DNA of 7,878 nucleotides from Planctomycetota bacterium (GTDB lineage: Bacteria; Planctomycetota; UBA1135; UBA2386), in assembly GCA_003235605.1 (NCBI GenBank), contig QJVU01000472.1, positions 1 through 7,878 of the forward strand. The letters run 5' to 3'. Below the pieces are notes generated by a model, which was given only the letters and a program-made list of their open reading frames with translations, made no database searches and had not been told where the DNA came from. Made by a program: the position numbers and the translations under genes. Of this stretch, positions 1-6,236 are shown in pieces. How positions within the stretch are numbered: position 1 is the first letter of the stretch; each line of letters starts with the position of its first letter.

Positions 1-10
1 GAGGTGGCGA

Positions 11-829
11 TCACGGTTGCCCGCCGGTCTTCTCGTCGCCTTCCTCGCCTGTCTTGGCGTCGGTCTTCTTGCTGCGAAGGACCAGGTCGCGGAGTGCCTT
101 CTCCTCCGCCAGGACCACCTCGCGCTCCTTGTCCTGCTCCGCCAGCTTGGCCTTCAGGCTCTTGAGCTTGGCTTCGTCCTTCCTTTCGGTGTAGCGCTCG
201 ATCTGGGCGTTGATCTCCTTGCGTCGGTTGTCCAGCGCATCGAACTTGCTCAGCAGCCGTTCGAGGCCCTTCACCGCCTTGGTGGGGTTGCCCCGGTAGC
301 TGGCCGTGAGCACCGCGGAGATGTCGGGCCAGTTGACCTTCTCGCGCTTGCTGGCCAGGAAGTTCACGACCCTCTTGCCGTCCGGTGTCGCCAGGAGCAG
401 CAGCGCGGGGCGGGCCTCGGCAAACAACGGGTGGTACGGGTGGTCCTTCTCGAGAACCGCGTCATCCACCTCGACACACTGAAACCACTTCGACGCCAAC
501 TGGAACCGCTCGCTCTTGAGCGCCTCCGTCAACATCTTCTCGACCTTCTTGTCGAGGTCCTTGCCGCGCCGCAGGACCATCAGCGGCCTGCCGTCGTCTG
601 CTGTCACCGAGCGGATCAATGCGGCCGCATCCGTGACCTGCTCGTCGGCGACATAGCCAGGACTACACCAGTCGATGTTGAGGCGGGACTTGCTGGTCTC
701 CAGCCGCGTGAAGCTCATGGCGCCACCTGCGCCACCACCGCCGCCGCATCACTGGGGGGCTGCGCCGGCCGGCGCGCCCATGAGAGCAATAGCGAATGCC
801 GTCACCACGACCGCTTCGGGCTTCCTCAT
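11..829 (-). CDS. Exported thioredoxin-like/coiled-coil protein, candidate selenoprotein (in-frame TGA at 749-751)
   Basis: Function not recognised. From ATG 829 the frame is open to the TGA stop at 11-13, except for one TGA at codon 27 (272 residues if read through). Residues 1-26 look like a signal peptide: MRK start, hydrophobic stretch about 7-19, likely cleavage after A-G-A (21-23). Codon 27 is TGA, codon 28 is Cys, then a Gly/Ala-rich linker (29-37). Residues 81-86 (RPLMVL) and 141-154 (PALLLLATPDGKRV) resemble core strands of a thioredoxin-like fold, but no CxxC is present; other Cys are 55 and 118. About 192-253 is Lys/Glu-rich and probably coiled coil; the C-terminus is low-complexity. 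GAGG lies about 9 bases before ATG 829. The conservative start is ATG 718 (235 residues), which has AGGTGG 6 bases upstream but then lacks any export signal. A nonsense mutation in the leader is the other explanation. The gene itself is fairly sure; recoding is about even odds. Confidence 0.72.
717..735 (-). promoter_or_regulatory. SECIS-like RNA hairpin after the in-frame TGA
   Basis: The minus-strand sequence forms a stem TGGCGC/GCGCCA (6 bp plus one G-U pair) around a 5-base loop AGGTG. The loop begins 21 bases after the TGA. Bacterial SECIS elements typically have an apical loop about 16-37 bases after the UGA with a G in its first two positions, and this one fits. The same hairpin contains the alternative start: the loop carries AGGTG and the stem contains ATG 718. 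It could therefore instead affect initiation there, or be a by-product of Gly codons. Confidence 0.4.
749..751 (-). other. In-frame TGA, possible selenocysteine codon
   Basis: On the minus strand the codons read GCC CCC CAG TGA TGC GGC GGC. The TGA joins a signal-peptide reading frame to the downstream protein in the same phase, with no other stop between. It is followed by a Cys codon, so recoding would give a Sec-Cys pair three residues after the predicted signal-peptidase site. Normal genes here end mostly in TGA, so UGA is not generally reassigned. Confidence 0.45.
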
Positions 830-881
830 GGTTGGACCTCGGATTGGTTTGAGATTGAGGGAGGACTGGCTCCGGCGAGGC

Positions 882-890
882 AGTATAGCA
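882..890 (-). promoter_or_regulatory. Extended -10 promoter for the candidate selenoprotein gene
   Basis: The minus strand reads TGC-TATACT, an extended -10 element (TGn followed by a box one base from TATAAT). There is no good -35 hexamer 16-18 bases upstream, which extended -10 promoters can tolerate. Transcription would start near 875 and give a leader of about 45 bases before ATG 829, which supports 829 as the start. It lies in the 124-base gap between this gene and the divergent hemH. I see no convincing promoter for hemH on the plus strand there. Confidence 0.4.
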
Positions 891-953
891 AGGGCTGCGG
901 CCCAGAGAACCTACGCCGGAGAACCGACGCCAGGGGATCGGCGGAAGACGCGT

Positions 954-2057
954 ATGCCCATGAGCGAAAGCGAACAACCGACGGACAGGGGGATCCTCCT
1001 CATCAACCTGGGCACCCCCGCCTCGCCGGCCGTCGCCGACGTCCGTCGCTACCTGCGGGAGTTCCTCTTGGATCCACGGGTGATCGACCTGCCCACTCTG
1101 GCCCGCTGGCTGCTCGTGCACGTCTTGGTGCTCCCCTTCCGGCCCCGGCAGTCCGCTTCCGCCTACCGGAAGATCTGGACACGGCGCGGCTCACCCCTGC
1201 TCTTCCACGGGCAGGATCTGGCCGAGAAGGTGGGTTCCGCCCTGGGGGCACCGGTGGAGCTGGGGATGCGCTATCAGGATCCCAGCATCGCCGCCGCGCT
1301 GCGCAGGCTCCTGGACCGACGGGTCCAGAGGATCGTGGCGCTGCCCCTGTTCCCCCAGTACTCGGGAGCAGCCTGGGCATCCGCCGTAGAGAAGCTCCAG
1401 GAGGAGGCGCGAAAGCTGCCGGACCTGCCGCCCCTCGAGGTGATCCCGCCGTTCTACGAGGCGCCAGCGTTCGTGGATGCCGTGGCGGCCGTTGCCGCGC
1501 CCCACCTGGAGACGTTCCAGCCTCACAAGGTGCTCATGAGCTTTCACGGACTGCCGGTGCGTCAGATCCTCAAGAACGACCTGGCAGGCGGCCGCCACTG
1601 CCTGGCACAGCCCGACTGCTGTGCCCGGATGGGCCCCGCGAACCACTACTGCTACCGGGCCCAGTGCCATGCCACCGCCCGCGCCCTGGCCAACAAGCTC
1701 CACCTCAAGGAAGACGCCTACGAGGTGGCGTTCCAGTCGCGCCTGGGACGGACCCCGTGGATCGAGCCCCACGCGGACAAACGCCTCGCGGAGTTACCCC
1801 GGGAGGGCGCGAGACGCCTGCTCGTGCTGTGTCCGTCCTTCGTAGCAGACTGCCTGGAAACCCTGGAGGAGATCGGCATGCGGGGCCGGGAGACGTTCCT
1901 CGCCGCCGGCGGCGAGGAACTGTGCCTGGTCCCCTGCCCGAACAGCGCCCAGCCCTGGGTGGACGGAGTCGTGAAGCTGGTGGTGGCCGCAACGAGAGAC
2001 AACCGCAACCCGGGCTCGCAGCACAGGCAGGGCCGGAGCAAGAGCCAGACGGCGTGA
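954..2057 (+). CDS. hemH: Ferrochelatase with an internal five-Cys segment
   Basis: Inserts Fe2+ into protoporphyrin IX to make protohaem, the last step of the protoporphyrin-dependent haem pathway; acts in the cytoplasm or at the inner membrane. The 367 residues fit the family. Motifs in order: LLINLGTP (15-22), RRGSPL (77-82), GMRYQDP (104-110), PLFPQYS (131-137), SFHGLPVR (196-203) with the catalytic His198, and ADCLETLEEI (298-307) with the conserved Glu302. Between the His and Glu motifs lie Cys216, 222, 223, 233 and 238 (C-x5-CC-x9-C-x4-C). This resembles the internal cysteine segment of known [2Fe-2S] ferrochelatases; a cluster is inferred. ATG 954 is chosen because GGAAG ends 6 bases before it; ATG 960 is two codons on. 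The frame is open back to 675, but that part overlaps the divergent gene and lacks family sequence. The stop lies 4 bases from the convergent moaA stop. The tail after about residue 347 is polar and probably unstructured. Confidence 0.96.
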   Translation: MPMSESEQPTDRGILLINLGTPASPAVADVRRYLREFLLDPRVIDLPTLARWLLVHVLVLPFRPRQSASAYRKIWTRRGSPLLFHGQDLAEKVGSALGAPVELGMRYQDPSIAAALRRLLDRRVQRIVALPLFPQYSGAAWASAVEKLQEEARKLPDLPPLEVIPPFYEAPAFVDAVAAVAAPHLETFQPHKVLMSFHGLPVRQILKNDLAGGRHCLAQPDCCARMGPANHYCYRAQCHATARALANKLHLKEDAYEVAFQSRLGRTPWIEPHADKRLAELPREGARRLLVLCPSFVADCLETLEEIGMRGRETFLAAGGEELCLVPCPNSAQPWVDGVVKLVVAATRDNRNPGSQHRQGRSKSQTA

Positions 2058-2061
2058 GCGT

Positions 2062-3138
2062 TCACCCTCCGCGGGTGTGCATCTCCAAATGGGGGTCCGC
2101 AGCGAGCTCGGCCTGCTGCGCCAGGGGCTTGCGATCCATCAGGCCCAGGCGCTCCGCGGCGCCCCGGTCCGTGCGCCGACCCCAGGCACCGGCAAGAAGG
2201 GCCTGCAACTCCTCGCGGCTGGCGCCCGCGCGGAGTGGCTGCCGCAGGTCGATGCCGGTGCGTGCGTAGAGACACAGGAACCAGAGACCGTCGGCGGTGA
2301 GGCGGCTGCGGTCGCAGGACCCACAGAAGGGCGCCGTGGTGGAGGCGATGATCCCGAAACGGGTGCCGTCGCCGAGCGCCCAGGCCTCTGCCGGCGCCCC
2401 CCGGCCACGGTCCAGGGGCGCCAGGTCCCCGAAGCGCGCGCGGATGCTCTGGAGGATCTGCTGCCGGTCCACCACCAGGCTCCGGTCCCAGCGGGTCGCA
2501 CCCCCCACATCCATGTACTCGATGAACCGGACCTCGGCGCCCACCTGGCGCCCGTACTCGAGCAGGTCCGGAACCTCGTCCTCATTGGTACCCCTGAGCA
2601 CGACGGTGTTGATCTTCAGGGGGAGACCCAGGTCCGCGAGACACTGGATGCCGGCACGGACGCGCTCCAGTTCGTCCCTTCCCGCAAGGGCGCGGAAGCG
2701 ATCCCGACGCAGGGTGTCCAGGCTGACAGTGACCCGGTGCAGACCCGCCTCTTTCAGCGCCTGGCCGTGCTCCTCCAGAAGCGCCCCGTTGGTGGTCATC
2801 GCCAGGTCTTCGATACCCCGCAGACCGGCCAGCATGGCTACCAGCCGAGGCAAATCCCGGCGCACCAGGGGCTCGCCGCCGGTGAGGCGCAGGCGCCGGA
2901 CCCCGAGATCCCGGAAGACCCGGGCCAGTTCCAGGATCTCCTCGAACCCCAGGAGGTCCTGGCGCGGCAACCAGACGTACTCCCGCTCCGGCATGCAGTA
3001 GGCACAGCGGAGGTTGCAGCGGTCGGTGACCGAGATCCGCAGGCTGCGGAGGCAGCGGCCAAGCCTGTCTTGGTGCAGGGTCACGGGCTTCCTGCTAGCT
3101 CCACGCCGTCGGCCCAGCAACCCCTGGGCGTCGGCCAT
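2062..3138 (-). CDS. moaA: GTP 3',8-cyclase, radical SAM (MoaA)
   Basis: Converts GTP to 3',8-cyclo-7,8-dihydro-GTP, the first step of molybdenum cofactor synthesis; cytoplasmic; works with MoaC. The 358 residues are close to the family length of about 330-340, with an N-terminal extension of roughly 15. Visible motifs: RISVTDRC then C-x3-C-x2-C (Cys41, 45, 48), the SAM-binding 4Fe-4S site; LTGGEPL (85-91), the SAM-contacting GGE motif; TTNG (115-118); VSLDT (138-142); the second, substrate-binding cluster C-x2-C-x13-C (Cys272, 275, 289); and the C-terminal Gly-Gly (357-358), needed for MoaA activity. ATG 3138 has GGGAG four bases upstream, slightly close. No other molybdenum cofactor gene is in the window, so it is not in a visible moa operon. 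It converges with hemH with 4 bases between stops, leaving no room for a separate terminator. Confidence 0.97.
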   Translation of the reverse strand: MADAQGLLGRRRGASRKPVTLHQDRLGRCLRSLRISVTDRCNLRCAYCMPEREYVWLPRQDLLGFEEILELARVFRDLGVRRLRLTGGEPLVRRDLPRLVAMLAGLRGIEDLAMTTNGALLEEHGQALKEAGLHRVTVSLDTLRRDRFRALAGRDELERVRAGIQCLADLGLPLKINTVVLRGTNEDEVPDLLEYGRQVGAEVRFIEYMDVGGATRWDRSLVVDRQQILQSIRARFGDLAPLDRGRGAPAEAWALGDGTRFGIIASTTAPFCGSCDRSRLTADGLWFLCLYARTGIDLRQPLRAGASREELQALLAGAWGRRTDRGAAERLGLMDRKPLAQQAELAADPHLEMHTRGG

Positions 3139-3355
3139 GCAACTCCCACGTCATGTCGAGAAACCCGGGCAAAGGCAGGCTTGTGGGGAGACACACCCGC
3201 GTAGGGCCTGGCAAAGGTCGTCCGGCAGGTGCGCCCAACCGGCCACACCAGCTGCAGGAAAAACCCCGTGCTTCGTGGCCAGTGCCTGCCGGCGGCCCCT
3301 TCTTCCATTTGGAGGACTCCCATCCGGAGGACTTCCATTCGGAGGACTCCTCCCA
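3139..3355. other. Gap between moaA and the propeller/di-haem gene
   Basis: 217 bases between two minus-strand genes. It holds a triple 15-base tandem repeat (3305-3349) just after the upstream stop codon, and a T5 run on the minus strand (3259-3263). No perfect hairpin precedes the T run, so I do not call a terminator. No promoter for moaA is clear to me. Short open frames cross it in several phases but none has a convincing start or family match. Confidence 0.5.
3305..3349. repeat. Three tandem 15-base repeats
   Basis: Three consecutive units of the form CCATyyGGAGGACTy (3305-3319, 3320-3334, 3335-3349) differ at only three positions. A partial CTCCCAT follows and runs into the stop codon of the 925-residue gene. 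The unit is a multiple of three, so several frames show a 5-residue repeat, but no supported gene covers it. Each unit carries GGAGG on the plus strand. Confidence 0.85.
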
Positions 3356-6133
3356 TCAGCGGGACACCGTCGCCCGGAGCCCCAGGGAGGCGGCAATCCC
3401 GTGGGCCCCGCAACCCGTGGCGAAAAAGGCCTGGGCACAGGCCACGGCACCCACCATGCGCGCGTCCTCGGGAACCCCCATGGCCAAGATCCCGGTCCCC
3501 GTGGCATCTGCGGGTATGGGGAAGAGGACGGTGGTGGTGGGATCCACCAGCACGACGAGGGGTGGGACCGGGATCATCGCCGGGCCCGCGGCGATGGCGA
3601 GAAGCCCCAAGGAGCGCGGCGGCGCGTTGTCGCAGACGAAGGCAAAGCCAGGGTTTCCCAGGTGCGGCGGGGTGTTCACCCGCAGGTCGAGGCGGCCGGT
3701 GCAGCCGTAGACCAGACCGTAGCGCCGGGCCCCCTCGTCCCCGTCCAGGACACCATCCTGGTCCCGGTCGATCCCGATCCGGACCCCGGACCCGGGGGGC
3801 ACACCCAGGAACGTCAGCAGCGCCCTCCCGGCGCTGAGGTCCCGGCCCAGGTCCCCGAGGGTTCGCGGCGGTTCCGCAGCCCGGTCGGAGACGAACACGC
3901 TCCGCGCCGGGTCATAGACAAACCCGCGCTGCTCCTCCTGGACCAGTCCCCGGGCCACGAGGTCGCAGTTGCCCTTCTGGGCCTGGTTCATCAGCAATGC
4001 CAGGTCGTCCGTCACGGGCTGGCTGTCGGCGTTGCCCTTGTGGACGGTGCGGGAGTAGCCCACCGCCGGCGCAGTCCCGGTGTCGAAGGCCAGGATGAAG
4101 CGCTCCAGCATCCGCATGCCGGAGGCCTGGGAGGACAGCTTGCCAAAGAACTCGGAGCTCTTGAACAGCTGGATGACGTCGTCGACTTCCCCGGCATGGA
4201 GGAGACCGAATCCCCCCAGGCGCTTGCCGCCCACGGGCATGCGGTCGAGGCGCTTGTAGACGTTGCGCAGGTGCGGCACCTTGAAGTACTGCACCGCGTT
4301 GCGACCCAGGTGGATGTCCGGCGTGGAGCCGCTCGGCAGGCGATGGCACTCCACGCAGGTCTTCTCGTTGCCGGTGCCGCCAAAGTCCGTCTTCTGGAAA
4401 TAGAGATACCCGTCCTGGGCGCTCTCCCCCTTGGGAGTGGCGGGGTAGGTCCGATCCGGGTTCTGGTTCGGGTTGGGGCCGAACGAGATCGACTCCAGGA
4501 ACGCGACGTAATCGTAGATATCGTTGAGTCCCAGGGCCTTGCCCCCCAACAGCGTGCCAAACGCCGGGTTGAAGTCGTGCAGGGAACCGCGGTCGCCACG
4601 CCAGTGGTAGGGCGCCACGCCGCGCAGGCCATGCAGGGTCTGCGTCGTCATCGGCCCCTTCATGGGGTGGATGATGAAGGACACCGAGGGGGGCGCGTTG
4701 ACCTCCCGGGTGGTGCCCGCGGGATCCCCGAGGTCCCAGGCCAGGTGGTCGTGGTCCCCGTCCACATGGCAGGAGGCACAGGACATGGTGCCGTTGCCCG
4801 AGAGCTTGGCATCGTAGAGGAAGCCGCGGCCCTCGCGGATCACCTTGGGCGTGGGGTCGTAGCCAAGGTCCACCTCGGCCACGAGCTTGTTGGCCTTGGT
4901 GTCCACGACGCCGATGGAAGTGCTCAACCGGTTCAGGACGAACAGGAGGTCCAGGCTCGGATGGTGGGCAAGGGCTCGAGGGCCCCGCTTGTTGCGGGGG
5001 TCGATCTTGGTTCCGGAGGTCCCTCCGACTTCGATCCGCTGGAGGACCTTGCCTTCCGGGTCCACGACCCCGATCCGGTCGGTCCCGAACGCCGCCACGT
5101 AGAGCCGCGAGCCCTTGGGATCGAACGCGAGGCCCGTGGGCTGGGCCAGGGCCGTGGACAGCGCTGAGTTGTTGGGCAGGGTCTTGTAGTCGACCCCGGG
5201 GTTCAGGTCGAAGGGCTGCACCTTGGGCGTCTGACCGGTGAGGATCCTGGTCACCCGGTTGTCCACGACGTGCCCGCGCAGGGCCGGCTCCAGTTGCACC
5301 AGATTCCGTGCCTCGGTGTTGGCGACCCAGATCTCGCTCCCGCTCGTGCCGGACCGCACGGCAAGATCGAACAGCGTGGTCCCGACGCCGTGATAGGTCT
5401 GCACGATCGCCAGGTTGTCGGCATCGATCTCGAACACGTCGTTGTCGGGCAGGTCGACGTTCACCTTGGCCTTCCAGAGCGAATCCTCGCTGTGGATGAT
5501 CTTGGGAACCGACGGCCCGTCGAACAGGTTCGGGTTGGTGGGCTTGGGCTGTGGCGGGGCATACTCCCGCGGAAGGATGGTGGTCTCGTTGCCGGAGTGG
5601 AGGATCGCGACGAACACCCGGGAGCCATCGTTGCTGACGGCCAGTGCCCGCGGTTCCTTGCCGAAGACGTCCAGGGTCTTGACCAGCTTGCGAGTTGCCG
5701 GATCCAGGACCTTCACCTGGTTGCTGCCGGCAATGGACACGAAGGCCCGCAACGGGTTGCCCGCAAACACCACGTCTGCGGGCTCGTCACCGACCTGGAG
5801 GGTGTCGACCACCGCCATCCTCGTGAGGGACACCACGCTCACGGAGTCGGAGAGGCGGTTGACCACCCAGGCCTCGTCTCGGGAGCGCAGGGCCACGGCC
5901 ACCGGCTCCAACCCCACAGGCACCTCTCCCAGCAGCACCGGCGCCCGCGGGTCTGCCAAGCCGAACACCGCCAGACGGTTGTCCGGGGTGTTCAGGGCAA
6001 GCAATCGATGGCCGTCTGCAGAGATCCGGATTCCGTGGCTCAGGGGGCTCTCGAAGTTGGTGAACCCCTGGGCCGCAGCTGGAGCAAGCAGGCCGAGGAC
6101 AGCGGCGACAACGAGGACGAGAGAGGTTCTCAT
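3356..6133 (-). CDS. Secreted beta-propeller/di-haem cytochrome c peroxidase-like protein
   Basis: Exported 925-residue multidomain protein; substrate unknown. Signal peptide 1-21 (hydrophobic 4-19, AAA before Gln22). About 30-425 is a YVTN/NHL-type beta-propeller with recurring units such as RLAVFGLADP, QVKVLDPATRK, RIGVVDPEGK and SIGVVDTKANK. About 430-700 resembles di-haem cytochrome c peroxidase/MauG proteins: MSCASCH (haem-binding Cys452, Cys455, His456), TLHGLRGVAPYHWRGDRG (499-516), TCVECH (Cys593, Cys596, His597) and FKVPHLRNVY (617-626). An EF-hand-like calcium loop DRDQDGVLDGDE is at 789-800. About 815-925 is a C-terminal module seen in secreted planctomycete-type proteins (VPEDARMVG...AQAFF). 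Haem attachment implies function outside the cytoplasm. ATG 6133 is chosen for the signal peptide; no strong ribosome site is visible. The frame opens at 6316, but that would run through a terminator and into the next gene. A peroxidase or electron-transfer role is inferred from the haem motifs only. Confidence 0.9.
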   Translation of the reverse strand: MRTSLVLVVAAVLGLLAPAAAQGFTNFESPLSHGIRISADGHRLLALNTPDNRLAVFGLADPRAPVLLGEVPVGLEPVAVALRSRDEAWVVNRLSDSVSVVSLTRMAVVDTLQVGDEPADVVFAGNPLRAFVSIAGSNQVKVLDPATRKLVKTLDVFGKEPRALAVSNDGSRVFVAILHSGNETTILPREYAPPQPKPTNPNLFDGPSVPKIIHSEDSLWKAKVNVDLPDNDVFEIDADNLAIVQTYHGVGTTLFDLAVRSGTSGSEIWVANTEARNLVQLEPALRGHVVDNRVTRILTGQTPKVQPFDLNPGVDYKTLPNNSALSTALAQPTGLAFDPKGSRLYVAAFGTDRIGVVDPEGKVLQRIEVGGTSGTKIDPRNKRGPRALAHHPSLDLLFVLNRLSTSIGVVDTKANKLVAEVDLGYDPTPKVIREGRGFLYDAKLSGNGTMSCASCHVDGDHDHLAWDLGDPAGTTREVNAPPSVSFIIHPMKGPMTTQTLHGLRGVAPYHWRGDRGSLHDFNPAFGTLLGGKALGLNDIYDYVAFLESISFGPNPNQNPDRTYPATPKGESAQDGYLYFQKTDFGGTGNEKTCVECHRLPSGSTPDIHLGRNAVQYFKVPHLRNVYKRLDRMPVGGKRLGGFGLLHAGEVDDVIQLFKSSEFFGKLSSQASGMRMLERFILAFDTGTAPAVGYSRTVHKGNADSQPVTDDLALLMNQAQKGNCDLVARGLVQEEQRGFVYDPARSVFVSDRAAEPPRTLGDLGRDLSAGRALLTFLGVPPGSGVRIGIDRDQDGVLDGDEGARRYGLVYGCTGRLDLRVNTPPHLGNPGFAFVCDNAPPRSLGLLAIAAGPAMIPVPPLVVLVDPTTTVLFPIPADATGTGILAMGVPEDARMVGAVACAQAFFATGCGAHGIAASLGLRATVSR

Positions 6134-6146
6134 GGCGCGGCGACTC

Positions 6147-6177
6147 AGTATAGCGGGTCGTTCGCCTTGGTACACAA
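6147..6177 (-). promoter_or_regulatory. Weak promoter candidate for the propeller/di-haem gene
   Basis: The minus strand has TTGTGT (6177-6172) and TATACT (6152-6147) separated by 19 bases, longer than the usual 17. The -10 box is only 13 bases from ATG 6133, so the mRNA would have a very short leader, which matches the absence of a clear ribosome binding site. The same TATACT hexamer occurs in the candidate promoter at 882-887. Confidence 0.25.
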
Positions 6178-6216
6178 CGACCCCCCGGCCATTGTCTGCA
6201 CCGGCCGGGGGGTCGT
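6177..6216 (-). terminator. Hairpin terminator after the 379-residue gene
   Basis: Perfect 14-base inverted repeat: ACGACCCCCCGGCC (6177-6190) and its complement (6203-6216), with a 12-base loop. It begins 20 bases after the TAA stop of the upstream gene and before the start of the next. The following sequence on the minus strand, TGTGTACC, is T-poor, so this is not a textbook intrinsic terminator. Because the stem is symmetric it could act in either direction or protect an RNA 3' end. Confidence 0.7.
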
Positions 6217-6236
6217 GGTTGGTCGGGACTGCCGCC

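Noticed and set aside
675..953. Upstream extension of hemH to 675
   Set aside because: The added 93 residues are antisense to the leader of the divergent gene and lack ferrochelatase sequence; the LLINLGTP motif sits at the usual distance from ATG 954.
17..2269. Long plus-strand open frame of 750 residues
   Set aside because: It runs antisense to the exported protein and out of frame through hemH. The product is Arg/Pro/Gly-rich with no family motif, as expected in GC-rich shadow frames.
3259..3285. Possible terminator with a T5 run before moaA
   Set aside because: The sequence ahead of the T run gives only 4-base stems, too weak to call.
3081..3413. Small minus-strand open frame over the 15-base repeats
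   Set aside because: Overlaps the end of the large gene and the start of moaA in another phase; it has no clear ribosome site and its sequence is repeat-derived.
3014..5167. Long plus-strand open frame of 717 residues
   Set aside because: Antisense to the propeller/di-haem gene, whose haem and propeller motifs make the minus strand clearly the coding one.
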